From assembly GCA_946122785.1 (NCBI GenBank), contig CAMGYJ010000002.1, positions 70,907,724-70,971,723 on the forward strand: a stretch of DNA of 64,000 bases, written 5' to 3'. The notes beneath the pieces were generated by a model that saw only the letters and a list, made by a program, of their open reading frames with translations, searched no databases and was not told the origin of the DNA. The DNA is from Linum tenue (taxonomy: Eukaryota > Streptophyta > Magnoliopsida > Malpighiales > Linaceae). Both the position numbers and the translations under genes were made by a program. Shown piece after piece: positions 1 to 13,120 of this stretch (the first letter of the stretch is position 1; the number at the start of each line of letters is the position of its first letter).

Positions 1-1711
1 AGGCGCTCAGCGCTGGCCAGCTCTGCCTCATTCAAGGAGGCAGGTTTATTGAAGTACTTGGGCGTCCCAAGCGCCCACCGTGTCAAGGCGGGACGCCCGC
101 TCGCGAAGAAAGGCGTTTCACGAGGACAAGCAAAAAAGTAGGAGTCAAACCACGTGCGCCCCAACTTCTGACAATCCTCAATGAAGTGGTAGCCTATTTT
201 CTTGCGCTTGTGGAGTATGAGGCAGTTCTTACTCCGGCTCATCCGGAAGAAATGGTTGAAGAGCTTGAAGGTAGGCTCGATGCTCAGCTGCCGACACTTA
301 AGACGAAATAGAATGGAGTACAGTATGACCGCTGGTGAGAGGCGCCCCAGCGAACACCGGCACGAATCAAGGACCCCTTCAAGGATGGGATCGAGGGGAA
401 AGCGCAGCCCGAATCTAAGGTACTCTTGATAAACCCCTACCCAACCGTCGCCACAGGCGCCTATCCGAGCTGCTCGAGGCGCATGGGAATATTGCCAGGG
501 CGCAGGCATCTGAGCGGCCACCAGCAATTTCTCGAGGCGCACACGTACGAGCTTTGACGGGTGCTTCGGGCCCACCGATTCCAAGGGCAACCCGGCCACG
601 TTGTCGGGCGCTTGCCCCGAGGCCCAAGTCGATTCCCACGAACGAAACGCATAGCTTTGCGATGCGTCAGGGCCTGGGGCAAGGGGGCAAAGACAGGATT
701 AGGCGAAGAAAACGAGGGGAAACAGACCACACGAGGCGCACTTAATGGAGGGCTCGAAGGGATTAGGCGCGCGACAAGTAAGAGGGAAGGCGCATAGGAT
801 CAGGCTAGCGGATTGAAAAAAAAAAAAAAAAAACAAAAAAACAAAAAAAAAAAAAAAAAAAAAAAAGAGGCGCATTAGGGACAGATGTCTTACGTCGAGG
901 TTCGGCGGCCGAAGTGGAGGGGGCGCCTGAGCGCGAGGAAGCAGGAGCGCCGGAGGAGGGCGCAGAGCGCGAAGCCGAAGGTTGCTGAGAAGAGGCCATT
1001 GATTGGAGCGCAAGTCAAGGCGCGAGAGCAACTAAAGAAGGCGCACGAGAGGGTGAGCGGCCGTTTCTAGTGAGAGAAAGAAGAGAGAAGTCAGAGCTTT
1101 CTGAGGGGAAGTGCAGAAGAAGTGAGGGGGGGGGGAGGAGAATATATAGTGTGGAGTGGGAAGCTCAAGAGTCCCAGTGTTAGCCCGTTTCGAATTCCGA
1201 ATTTCGAAATTCAAAATTCCAAACGGCCTAGGGGGAGATAGGGGGAAGCTCAAGAGTCTCACAGAGTAGGGGAAGACCAAGGGTCTCATAATGGGATAGG
1301 GGAGAAGTCCAAAGGTCCTAGAGGGAAGAGGGTGGATCCCGAGGATACCTTGATAACATTCGAAGTGCGGGAACTGGAGGGTCCGCAACATTGGAGAGGA
1401 TCGATTAATCGCAAGCGACGAAGCCCGGGGGCAAAGCGCGCAGAAAGCTAGCAAGGCGCCACGTGGCCGGGGGCAAGGCGTGCAAAGAGCTAACAAGGCG
1501 CTGTGTGGTTAGGGCAGATAGCAAGGGGAAGAACCAGGGAACCGCGGAAGCAAGGGTCTGGGAGCGAGGCGCACGGGAGCAAACAGGGCGTCTCGAAGCG
1601 TAGGCGGACGCAATGAGTTCAAGGCGCCTGGAAAAGGCCCACGCCTGAGGAGCACCATGTTCCAGCTAGGCGCCTCGGAAGAAGCCTCAGGCGCCTAGCT
1701 GGGGGGGCAAT
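1..1711 (+). mobile_element. Internal 3' part of a gypsy-like LTR retrotransposon, GGCGC-rich
   Basis: No credible coding frame is visible. The stretch is GC-rich and studded with the hexamer AGGCGC or close variants (for example near 1, 342, 477, 534, 736, 790, 877, 1468, 1620, 1670, 1689). An impure poly(A) tract lies at 816-866. A purine-rich run (about 1697-1709, ending GGGGGGGCAAT) sits directly before the LTR at 1712 and looks like a polypurine tract, so this should be the non-coding end of the internal region. The same architecture recurs in reverse at 39510-40500. The family assignment (Ty3/gypsy, Tat-like) is inferred from LTR style; no gag or pol is visible here. Confidence 0.55.
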
Positions 1712-2291
1712 TGTTGGGGATGTATACATGGCCCATGTGGGTTGAACCAATAGGGCTCAGGAGTAGAGTTTGGGAGGCTGAGGAATTGGGCCCGGCCCAA
1801 TGGGCCCAGGGACAGAGGGAAAGTCGGCCCAGAGACAGGGAAAAGCTGCCCCAGACGGGTGGGGCCGCAAACCTGACACGAGGCGCGTGCGACAAGTGGG
1901 CACCGGGGAGTCCCAGTGTACGGGTCGGAGGACTGGCTGACGTCATGCGCCTGACCCCTCTGAACGGAGTGTCAGATGGTCGAGGCGCATGAGCGCTAGG
2001 CCGTACGGAGCATTAATTGCGGGTCTGGCAAGGGGCGAAAGGGAAGGATGTTGGTCGGCCGAGCTTCGGGTATAAATAGTCGGTTGGTGAACTTCATTTA
2101 CTCAGGTTGGTACTTCTCTCTAAAATTACTATTCACTTCTCTCTCTAGAAAAGGAAACTGACTTGGGCGTTGGAGTGCTAACGAGTCCTCCCCGGGACTC
2201 AAGTTAGTGGTGCAGCGTGTAGGTTCGAGCGTGCAGGAAGGACCAAGCGCGAGGGTTCGGGACGCCTAGTTACCGGGCTCGAACACTTACA
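1712..2291 (+). mobile_element. LTR of a Ty3/gypsy-like retrotransposon
   Basis: It begins TGTTGGGG after a purine-rich tract and plausibly ends at ...TTACA, giving the usual TG...CA termini and a length of about 580 bp. A TATA box (TATAAATA, 2071-2078) lies in the right place for an LTR promoter. The following GC-rich leader, with an ACGAGTCC...CCCCGGGACTC segment, resembles the R-U5 region of Tat-type plant gypsy LTRs. The sequence just after it (ATTGGAGCGGCAACC, 2293-2307) could be a primer-binding site, which would make this a 5' LTR, but no gag follows. It may be a solo LTR or a truncated copy; the exact 3' end is uncertain. Confidence 0.6.
2071..2078 (+). promoter_or_regulatory. TATA box of the LTR
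   Basis: TATAAATA lies within the U3/R part of the LTR, followed by a CT-rich leader. It is the expected retrotransposon core promoter. Confidence 0.5.
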
Positions 2292-3476
2292 AATTGGAGC
2301 GGCAACCAGGAAGTAGTATTCATCCAGTGTTTCAAGTTTCTCTATTGAAGTTGGCACAGTTAACAGTGCAAGCAGCTTTGCCTAAGGTGGATGATGTCAT
2401 GCTGATGGAACCTTGAAGATTGAGCCTTTGGTTGTCCCGGCATGAAGAATTGCTGCTCGAAACAGTGTTACAGCAGCACGGATTCTAGTACAATACTCTC
2501 ACTAGAATGATGAGGACGCCATAGGGGAATTCCTGGACAAGTTCAAGATCAAGTTTCTGAATTTCCATACCTGACTTGACTCTTGAGACTTGATGACAAG
2601 TCTTTCTTTTAGTAGAAGTTGTAATGAATGGGACGAGAATTAACGGACCTCTGTGTGCAAGAAGCCGAGGAAATAAGGGGTGGTGCGACAAAAAAAATTA
2701 GAGGGGAAGGAAGATTACTATAATACCCTTATTAAAAAAGTTGGCATTTTGCTAACAATAAGAGGTAAGAGGTCTATGACTTCTCTCCTCGTGGCTAATA
2801 AGTATCGTAATAAGTATGCAAACGAACGTGCCTCAATGGTGCACCTGCGCTCCAATTGGCAGATCGTTATCGCTTTTAATTCCCCCATGCCCTAATACGT
2901 TTGCCCTTCTTTGTTGCTATTCTGTTGTTGTTGGTTTTGTAATTAGGTGTTCTTGAAATAATAATTGCTGAAGTGATATTTTGTCTGAGAAATGTGAAGA
3001 AATAACACAACAAAAGCAACAAACAGAAAAACAACCCCGTTCCCCTTGCACACGCAACTCTGAGGCCTACAACAGCCAGACTCCAAAAGCAAACGACGAG
3101 AAATAGCACATTGGCGGTCTGGCATCGCCACCGCCTTCTCGCTGCATAACCGAAAGCCGCAGATGATCCTTGCGTGCAGTTTTCTCCTCCATCTCATTTT
3201 GGCAAGGCTTAATCAAATTTCCCAATAAACACACACAAATGTGGCCTCAAATTAAGATGTTGCAACCATCCATCACGCCTCTACTGAATCCTCATCTTGC
3301 TCACTTCTGTTGATTTACAATGGCTAGACTAGTTGCACTTTCCCCTTTTCTGCTCACCTAGCTGAACCTAGAAGAAAGTTGCCCCGTTTCTGATTGTTTT
3401 ATAGCTAGAAATGCGATACCGATCCAACGGTATTTTTTGGTCATTCACTGGTTGGGGGGCCCGGATTCACTATTAA
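2292..3476. other. Intergenic, with the 3' flank of CTR9
   Basis: No convincing gene. The first 400 bp may be retrotransposon remnant. From about 2,880 the DNA is mixed, and the 3' UTR of the minus-strand CTR9 gene should lie here, just below 3477. I could not place its poly(A) site. Confidence 0.4.
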
Positions 3477-6400
3477 TTAATCTTCATCATCCAGGCCGGC
3501 ATCAACATCATTGCCCTGGTGGTGGTGCTGCTGCGAGGCTGCTGCACCTTCGCCATCACTCACCTGCATCTCACCCGACTCGGGGCTTCCAGCTTGTTGT
3601 TGCTTCCCTTCCTCCTCCGCTGGTTCGTCTTCCTCGGATTCTGACAATGCCCGTCTCCTCCTTGCAGCTATCGCAGCAGCAGCAGCCTGCGTTCCCCGGA
3701 GAGAAAATATACATATTAAAAAGATGTGTTGAAGGAGATATATATTCTTTGGGGAAGTAGTAGAAGGGGGGTGGGGGGAGTGTTTTCTGTTCCTTTCGTT
3801 CCCCCAGCTAGTTCTTTTACCTCTTCATCCTCTGCATCGGAGTCTTCAAGCCCAGCCGCAGCAAGAAGATCCTGAGGAGCTGGATCTTTTTCCTCCCTGT
3901 AGTAACTTCCGTGGCCATCATCCCCTTCATGACCATCCATCTCAGCTTCACCTTCTTCCATTTCCTCGTACTGTGAAAACTTCGAGCTTTTATCCTTCTT
4001 TCTCCTCTTCCTTCCACTTTTCTTCCTTCTCCTTCCACTATGACCACCAGCCTCATCATCATCAATAATATCCAGTCTATCCTTCCGCTTAGATGCAGAA
4101 CTAGTACTACTCTTCCATTGTTCCTGAAAAAGAGAAGGCACCTTATTATGACTACAAACAAATCACTAGGTTACAGAGCAGCAAATACACAATAACAAAT
4201 CCTCCCTCAAATCCCCATAAATTTTAGTCTGGACACAAGAACATAATAATTAATATTGGGGCCTCTATCAGATCCATCCTGAATCCATATAAAGAAATAA
4301 GAATAGCTAGTCAAATAATCATGACTACCTTGACACGCTCAAAGTCCTCGTCTTGTTGCCTGGCCCGTTTGTTTTCATCCTCCTTTTTCCGCTTTTCCAA
4401 CTGTTCAGCACAAGCAAAAGTGTGTATATTTAAGCTCTTGATGTGGTTCACTAATTGATAAACCAATAGTAAAGTTTCGCCCAGAACAATACCTGGAATT
4501 TCCTTTGTTCTTCAGCCTTGCGTCGGGCTTTTTCGGCCAATGACATCTGCCGTTCAGCTTCTTCTTTCTGTAGTTTTTGTTGCTCCTCTCGCTCAGCTAC
4601 TTCAAGATGAACCTTGGCAGCCTCCAAAAGATGTTTGCAATAGTCGACATGGGTGTTTATTTTCTTCTCATCAAAGCCATGGATCTGGAGGTTGGCACCA
4701 GCAGAGAGCTGACTAAACACACGGACAGCATTTTCCAGCTCAACAATAGCCGACCGGACCTGTGGTAGTAATATCAGGAAGGATATACATATATAAGTAC
4801 CTTCTTGAACGAATATAATAATATCAACCTGAAGCAAAGATGGTCCATTTTACATGAAAATCTGTTGCAATTAACGTGACGGGCGTAACAATGTTTGGCC
4901 AGGTTTTGGAAGATACACACCTAGGTTTCTTACCATCTACTTAATGAATCCCAAAAATCAAGCAAGAGACCAGATTAATCATAATAGACAATGACCCTAC
5001 AGTAATAGAAGACAAGAAAATAACCGACTTTTATTCATATCAGTTCCAAGACCGAGGGTGTTCCTACAAATCCCTTTTCATTTGATTTCTAGATAGTGAA
5101 ACCACCCATAGATTCTCAGTACTTCTTGCGTGGTGATGAAACCCATTGAAGGTAGAATATTTAATATAAAAAATTCTTCTGGAAAAATAGCGAGAGTGAT
5201 CTCTGGGACAAACTAAAAGGGATGACCAAAACCAACCTCATTTGCTTCCCTCTTTTCCTTCTGTAGTGTTGATGCTGAGAACTTCTGCATTGCAACACCC
5301 GCGTCAAACCTAAGTGTATAATTTGAAGGGGCTAAGTGGATGGCTCGCAGCAAAGTTTTCTTGCAGTCTTGCCACTCTTCAGCTTCATAATAAGTGCGTG
5401 CCAAATAGAGGAAAATTTGACAGTCCGTATTATGATAGTAGTTCCGTAAGCAATTCTGATACTGCATATAACAACGTGTCAGAGTGAGAAGGATTTGCAA
5501 AACTTATGCCAGGCGTATACCTGAGAGACAAGGAAGATCAACTCACCATTTTTATAGCCAAGGCATTATTTCCTTGAGCAAAATACACATGTGCCAAGTT
5601 TATCCAGACATCTGGCATCTGCACAAAGCTGCTTCCACTTGCACCTTCCTGGACCTGTATACAATTACCAAAGAAGTCTGTTTAATTGGGAACGAACAAT
5701 TGGTTGTCATGCAAAATTGAGAAAGATGAGTTGTTTGACTGACCTGCGTGAAAAGATCTTTGGCTACGTCGAAGTTACCTTTTTCTGCCAAGACTATTCC
5801 AGCTCCATTGGCAGCATAAATGTTGGATTTATGCTGAAGCATGACCTATGTTGAACACATCACAATGACGCCAAGAATTAAAAAGCTCAGAAGTGCAACC
5901 TAGATGAGGAATCTGGAATGAAAAAGAATTTGAAGGCCATCGTCTGGTCTAATTGTGAAGTCAAATAACCAATTCACAGTAAGTCACTTGAGCTTTGATG
6001 GATATAATTACTAACTAAATTTATCCTAAAACATCCCTTTTGCTTCATTCGCCCCTGCTGTAGACTTGAGTAATTCTTTGATCTCAATATCTGTTAAAGC
6101 GATCTTTGAAAAAGGAAGACTCAGAGGAGGAAGGAGGTAAGGAGTTCTTACTTTGGTGTACAATTGATGGGCTTTTTCCAGGTGAGTTGATTCCAACTTA
6201 GGGTTCCTTTTCTCATTACGCAAGGCAGCAAAATAATTCCAGTTTCCCTACCCATGACAAAGCAGCAAATACAAAACTCACATGAATTCAAGAAAGTCAT
6301 GGCATAACTTGCTCTGAAGTCATCCAAATAGTTCTAGAGATGGTTCTGGATAAAGAAAATTCACGTAAGGATGTATATGGACAAGACAAGCACCAGAGCC

Positions 6401-9400
6401 AGGGTAGCATAAGAATCTTTCATGCCATCTGTTGCTTCACTAGCAGCACGCAATGTTTCTTTTGCCTTAACCCAATCATCATTTTTCAGCTCCAATTCAC
6501 CAAGCATTGATAAAGCATTAGGGCACTTGTTATTCAGCTTCAGAGCCTCATTGACCTATAAATAGGAGAAAAACCATCGACGTCAATTTTACACCTAAAT
6601 TCCTGAATAAACAGACAACAAAAGAGGGTTCAGAAGAAAACCAGTTCAATGCTTAATTGAAGATTATTTCTTGATTTTGCAATAGCAGCAAGCCTGAGAT
6701 AGGCATCAATATAACCTGGATACTGCAAGAAACACGAAAAATATAGCTTACATGAAAAAGGAAAAATATAGATTTTGGTAGAAATATGACAAAGAATTAT
6801 AGGTGAAGCATACAAAGAAAAGAAAGTATCAGAAACTGAGGAGCTAAAAAGACATGAAGTCTATGCAGGAAAGGAAAATAAATATGACAAAAAATTGAAG
6901 CAAAAACCACACTTGAATATATTTGCTCAAGCAATATTTGTTTCTATTTGAGACATATGTAAAGGAAAGCCCACTTGGAAAGGCAGAAGTTCAGTAGTAC
7001 TCAATACTGCAGCGACAGAACAAAAGTAACATGGTAAACTCAGAAATGCAAGCCAACTTCACATCTATGTATAGACATGAAAGTTTAGCTTTACATATTG
7101 GCAATGCTGCAAGCATGTGTGAAGTTTCCAATTCATCAGGGCCAACTACTGATAGCACTAATATCAATGATATGCTTCATTTTTCCTAAAATTATGCATA
7201 GAACTTTCGCATTCCAATTTAATTACAACATTCAAGAGTTTGCCTTTCCACTCAAATGCAATCTATACCTAGAGCCAACAGAACTACTTCACAAGAATTA
7301 TTTTTTGCAACTCCAATTCCACCCAGCAAAAGAACTATATAATAAGCATGCACATGAACTAAACGGTACCTTAAACAATATAAGACGGTAAAAGATGCCA
7401 GCAGTTCCTGTATTGTGCAACTGCTCTAGTAATCTTGCTAAGTTGAACAAAGGCGTGACTTTATTCCATGGCAATTCCACCTCAACGCCATCGGCCTCGA
7501 GTCGATTAAAAAGTTGCACAACCTTATACTGAAGAATCGATGCACCAGCATCAGCTGCAGTGGTCTTGCTTTTAACGTCAAGGAATCTGAGCCATACACC
7601 ATTACCCAGTGCCTCTTTAAAAGCCTCCAGAGCAACCTGCAATCATCAACAAATTGGCGTCCTCAGGATTTGCAGCAAAAGGATGCTAAGATGCACCATT
7701 GATGCTTTCAATGATTCACTACTCAAGAATGTCCGACGTAAAGTCTGAATCAGTAAACTGGCCAATTCTTTCAGCATATCAATGCTTTCAATGATTGCAT
7801 GACTCAGGAATGTCCCACAACTGCAGGATTACCTAGGAATATCAGAACATGCATTTGAAGGCAGCTAAAGAAGTCTTTTATTGTCAGGGTTCTTCGTAAT
7901 AAACCTATAAAAAAATACATTTCCTTTTTTACGCATAGCCCTAGTCACTCTACATTTCTCACTAGCTACCTAAAATCTAAATAACCAACTAACTGTTTCC
8001 TGAAGTTGGACAGGTCATGCTTATATCTGAAACCAGTTAACGAACCTCAAGCTCTTCCCTTTCAAAATGGATGACACCAATGTTATTCAGCACTTCCACT
8101 AAGACTTCCTGGTCTGACTTCTTCAGAAGACTGCGTGCCTGCAACAATTTCTTTAAGTCTAACTTCAAGGAGACCAATCACAAACTCGAGAAGGTTAGTC
8201 AAGATGAGGTTTTACCGTCTTGAAGGCATCAAGAGCAGTGGCTGTGTCAGACATGATTAACAGTTCCCCCAGATCAAGAAATGCCTGAGCATAAGAGAAG
8301 CCCAATAAATTATATTTCAGAGCATATAGCATGAACAGCCTGGTGCAAGCATATATCAGTTATCAAGGGTCAAACTGGGATATGCTCGGACATGCTCTTT
8401 GAATGTGCAACAACACACATCATGATCTTTTCAAAAAAAAAAAAAAAATCATGATGAATATAATGTAAATGAACAAACTTAACTTCAAATCAAACCAGTC
8501 AAAAGAATCTCCAACTCTTCAGTAGTGAACCAAAAAAAAAAAAAAATACTACTCTAGTGACTTTTCTAATTTTTGGTTGTACATCTTTTTTCAATTTGAC
8601 GAACTAAAGTTTCGTACAAGAGCTGTTTCAATAGGTGAATGAGCTTTGATCTACTCATGAATCTCATCCCAAGAAATCAACCAGATTCTAAATGCCATTA
8701 ACAAACAACTCATATTTTGAGATACATGAGAGAAGCCAGCTGCGTGTTTGTTTCACTCATTTATAACGACTGAATGTTACTTAGTGTGAAAGGGTGATAA
8801 GGAGTTCAACATGGTCATCTTAAAATCACGAGAAAAAGAAACATCCTGGGATTATGGGAAAAACAAAACAGTTCCGGATGAAGCAAAGAAGTTCGTAAGT
8901 CATTTGTTCATAATTTACTTTGTTTCAAGCAAAGAACCTCAAACACCAAGGCCATCCCCAACTACAAGAAAAACTACCAGATAGACCAGAACTGCCGTTG
9001 TACAAACAAACCTCTTCATCTGTCTAATATCATAGAAAAAAAGCCATATCATCCCAACAATTCTCATAATTCATTCAAACATACTAATGAACATAACAAA
9101 GAATAAAGGCGGCAATGAGTAAATTATGTAGCACTCTATCTAACAAGTTTTTCTCAGTTTACTATACAGCCCTCTGTGAGGCATCAGGCTCAACTGGATA
9201 GTCGATACATAAATGCTAATGAACCAAGTTAATGAATACCAGAAGGACAAGTGAATTTGACTGCCCTATCTATACAGACAAGTGAACTTTAGTGTAGTGG
9301 CATCAGAGAAAGTTAACTGAGAAGAGAATAGAGGGACACTACAGCGCATAACGATGATCTATCAAGACAAATCATGAACTTTCATGCTCTAAAACAATGG

Positions 9401-12400
9401 CTGCAAACAGCAAGTACAATGTAAGAGATTCAATTTCATGCAAGTCCCAATGAATGTCTCATTAACATTACTTCTCTGGTTTCCTATTATCCACATAGGA
9501 GTGGGAGGAAATTCAAAATTTCTGAGGCGTGGTTTCACTTTCAAGGATGTAAGAAATAAAGGTAAATCACCTGAGCATCATGAGGGTCGATTTTTGTGGC
9601 CTTCTTCAAAACCTCTTGGGCCTTCTCAGTCTCATTAGGTTGAGCATATACATGCCCAAGAACCTATATGCAAACCAAATTTCAATTCATGGAAGTTCAT
9701 TCAGAAGGAAGGGAGATTCAATAAAGCTTAAGAAGATGCTGACATGTTATATCACCCACCTTCAAAGTATCACAATTATCCGGGTAAACCTCCAAAACCT
9801 TTTCAAAATTTGACATCGCACCATTAATATCTCCTAACTTTAGTTGTACTTGACCTAAACCTGCAAGAAATAAGGATATACAAACAATAAATGAGACAAG
9901 GAACTAGATAGAAGGTAAAGGTATGTGTTGCACACTAAGGACCGTAAAGATGCTGGAAGTAGAGGAAATATATCTAAGTTTCGTAAAGAACAATGTTTAC
10001 CAGAAAAGAAACAATAATGAACACTCACCAAAATAAGGAAATACAAAATCACTGGCCTTATCTTTTATTTCCTTCACAGAGTGATTGTAGTATCGCAAGG
10101 CTGCTGCATAATCGCCCTATAGTTCAGATGAATGAAATATACAAAATGAGCGTGTTTAGTAGTCAAACGTATATATTAGAACTTAAAAATTAACTACTGT
10201 GGTCAGATGGAACGAATAGAATGAAGTAGCCAGGTTCCTTACCTTAGCCATCACTGATACTTATGAAGGTGCCTGGACAAGAATGGCTCAATTATATGGC
10301 TCTTGAACAAGCAGTCCAAGCATGGTTCAATAAAAATAAGTAGATCAGGGTCTTCGATATTACTTTTTGAGCAACTTCGTATAATTATTATGAAATCATA
10401 ATAGCAGAAGGGCTGTGTGTAAGAGCAATCTTCTGCTACCAACAATTAACTAACTTTAACGCAACATGAGGAATGCACTTAACATATCCAAACCAAAGAA
10501 CTACAAACCTTGCTATGGTACGAACGAGCTAAGTTATAGTATGAATGTGACTTTGTGGGCCCGTGATTGGTCACAGCCAGTGCGGTTTCTGTCAGTTGCT
10601 CAACAACATAATGCTGTCCGGTGAAGAAAAAGTGATTGGCTAAATAATTGAGTGCCATAGGGCAATAAGGGTAAATTTCGAAAGCTTGTCTCATCTTTTC
10701 CATCCCTTTCCTAGTACGAGAAGCTGTGGAGATGAAAAATGACAAATTAGCAAGCCTTAAAGTAACAACTTCATGTGGAAAAAAAAATAAGCAGACCAAC
10801 CTTCATTTGTTTGTAAGCTAGAACTGCCAGTGCAACTAGAGCCTCAACATTTTCCGGATCTAACTGCATATAAGAACATACAAATGAAGGCATCACTTAT
10901 AACCAACTTGTATGATGCCCGCCAGGCGAATGCAAATGCAATGCTTGTACTTACCTGTAAAACACGATCAAATGCCTTTCGGGCTCTTTCGAAGTGGCCC
11001 ATCTTGTACTGACACTGACCAATACCAAGCCTGACAGGTCCAGGACAATCAGGAAATATTTGTAATACTCTCTGAACAGAAGCCAAAATAGCTAGCGTCA
11101 TGGCCACTCTTAGTCCATACAAATAGATAAAAACAAGCAGCAATGAAATGAGGATAACAAACCCTATACAATGACAGTGATTCACTGTAATGACCCCGAT
11201 TAAACTCAACACAGGCCTGCAAAAGTACCAAGCCAACTCGTTAGATGAGTCTGAACTGTAGGAAGAGGCTCCATGGCCTTCTATAATGCAGGGCAGTTAA
11301 CTGCCCCATTGTTTTTGCTACTAAATGATTGCATCTAATATCTTTCACTGGCTATAATAGATATGGAATGAACGAAAGGACATATGCTGACAGCAATAAA
11401 GAAGAGTGGAAACACATTATATAGTTTGAACAAGTGCTTTGAAAGTTGGACAAAATCATGGTGATCCAGAAAGATAAGGATTAATAAAGTACCACTGCAA
11501 TAAAATCTAAAGAACCAATACCTGTAAACAGTTCGCATGGGAAATTTAAGTCATGCAACCAGCACTGAGCATCAAGAGTGGATAAAATAATACGATGACT
11601 ATTGGTGAATTCATCAAGACTGCAGATCCATGTACCTGACCCAATAGAGCTGGTACATTGTCACGGTCTCCGTCTAATACAATCCTAAACGCAGAAGAAG
11701 CCTGTTCCAGCTCACCCTTAGCCAGTAGAAGCTGACCTGGAAAAAGAGATATGTACTTGAAATTCTGTCCACTCTCATGGAATAAAACCGTATTAGATAA
11801 GCAACAGCTAAGGGTTGTATGTCACATGGAATTCAAGTAAAATACTTCCAGAAAAGGAAAGAATGGTATCACACTGCAGGAAGTTAAAATATGAAGTAAA
11901 TTCCTTATAGCTTGGAATTCAGACCTTTAAGTAGCACCAGAATAGACATACATCCCACCATAGACAATCAACTACTGCATGGCAAACATAAATTCTAAAC
12001 ATGCTAAACTCTGGAATAGTAAGGCACCAATCAGTAGATGAGTGCAGGTTTAAACATACATCCACACATACTCTTCAGTTACTGTACTTACCTTTCCCAA
12101 TCCAATTAGAAGGCTCATGCATGTCAATCCTCGAAGCTTTATTATAGTACTTGGTAGCCTGTATGAAATGTTCCTCCCTTTTACTCTGTATTGTCTCAAT
12201 TTTCCCACGATAGCAATAGTAAGCACCTAGAGCATTGAGGATGGCAATCCTCTCATATCTCACATCGGCATAGTATTCATCAATATCTGCCACAAACAAG
12301 ATTCATATATTCAGCACAAAATCCAACAGATGATACAAAACAGAATGAAAAAGAACCAAAAAGGGCAAAAGAAAGATAAGCTAAATGTGTGAATCAGGAA

Positions 12401-12855
12401 TCGGGAGTACCAGGACTTGATCCTTCCTCCAATATTTGTCGGAACTGTTCAACCTTCCCTTGTTTAAAGTATTCCCTCTGCACATCATCCAAATACTATC
12501 AACACCAGGACAATAAACCTGCAGAAAACAGTCGACTGATTTTTTCCAGGCTCGAGTTACTATTTTGAAGTAAAGTAAACAAAGGTCTAACTGGCCTAAC
12601 CACAACTTGAAAGGAAGGAACCGTATAATGCATCTCAACCCTAGAACACAATTCTGGTATACAACAAGTAGAAGGAATTGAGGCGCTAATTAGGAAGAGA
12701 TAAGGAAAACAAACCGCAATAATGAGCCACAAATCGAGAGAAGCTTGCTCGGCCTTGAGAATGTCGATAATATCAGAGGCGTCCCGCGGCAGCTGATCCA
12801 GGACAACTCTCACCTCCTCCTCGGAGTTCTGCACTGGAATATACACCGATGCCAT
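3477..12855 (-). CDS. CTR9: CTR9 homolog, TPR scaffold of the Paf1 complex (VIP6/ELF8 type)
   Basis: Intact 24-exon gene coding 1,097 aa. Exons on the minus strand: 12715-12855, 12411-12477, 12092-12286, 11636-11736, 11163-11216, 10955-11071, 10797-10863, 10509-10723, 10029-10116, 9760-9860, 9571-9663, 8216-8284, 8046-8138, 7370-7636, 6642-6722, 6394-6555, 6152-6247, 5744-5845, 5547-5654, 5237-5461, 4493-4759, 4329-4400, 3821-4123, 3477-3686. Every junction is GT-AG and in phase. The start MASVYIPVQNSEEEV matches Arabidopsis VIP6/ELF8, and the length is close to its roughly 1,090 aa. Residues about 40-814 are tetratricopeptide repeats (for example YPYCPMALNYLANHFFFTGQ). Residues 815-927 form a charged coiled coil (REEQQKLQKEEAERQ). 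Next come a lysine/arginine block (GRRRKKSGRKRRKKDKSSK), an acidic LLAAAGLEDSDAEDEE stretch and a Ser/Gln/His acidic tail. As a nuclear Paf1-complex subunit it supports RNA polymerase II elongation and H2B-ubiquitin/H3K4 methylation; in Arabidopsis this controls FLC and flowering time (established knowledge). The donor of exon 7 (10797) was chosen over one 4 nt away because only it keeps the frame into exon 8. Its upstream region is tandemly amplified (13121-16502). Confidence 0.96.
8422..8448. repeat. Poly(A) tract in CTR9 intron
   Basis: A run of about 15 A lies in the intron between exons 8216-8284 and 8046-8138/9571-9663; a second shorter A run is near 8532. The host intron (8285-9570, 1.29 kb) is the longest of the gene, so decayed retroposon insertions are possible. 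I found no recognisable element. Confidence 0.5.
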
Positions 12856-13120
12856 TGACACTCAATTGCTCAGGTCATTCACAGCAAACAGGCAGCAAGA
12901 GGAACCCCTAGCCCTACGCGGAGCTCACAGGGAAGCTGACACTCGCCGATTCTTCCTCAAATTCTGCACCTCTGTGACTAAGCTAAATGAAGGCTTTTGC
13001 AGCGGCGGCAACCTCTCTGGTGATTCTTCTACGCTAACGAAGACGGGGGCGCGATACCAACTACCTTGCCGGTTTCGGACCTGCAAATTCGAGCCTACGG
13101 CGACGCGACGGCGTCTCTAT
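12856..13120 (-). promoter_or_regulatory. 5' leader and proximal promoter region of CTR9
   Basis: GC-rich sequence directly upstream of the CTR9 start codon. It should hold the 5' UTR and transcription start. No clear TATA box is seen. It is single copy and abuts the first 654-bp tandem unit at about 13121. Confidence 0.45.

Noticed and set aside
699..1031. Open frames over the 816-866 A-rich tract
   Set aside because: Poly-Phe or poly-Lys low complexity inside retrotransposon DNA; not protein-like.
1032..1496. A 154-codon minus-strand frame
   Set aside because: Lies in the non-coding GGCGC-rich retrotransposon stretch; no domain and no conserved pattern.
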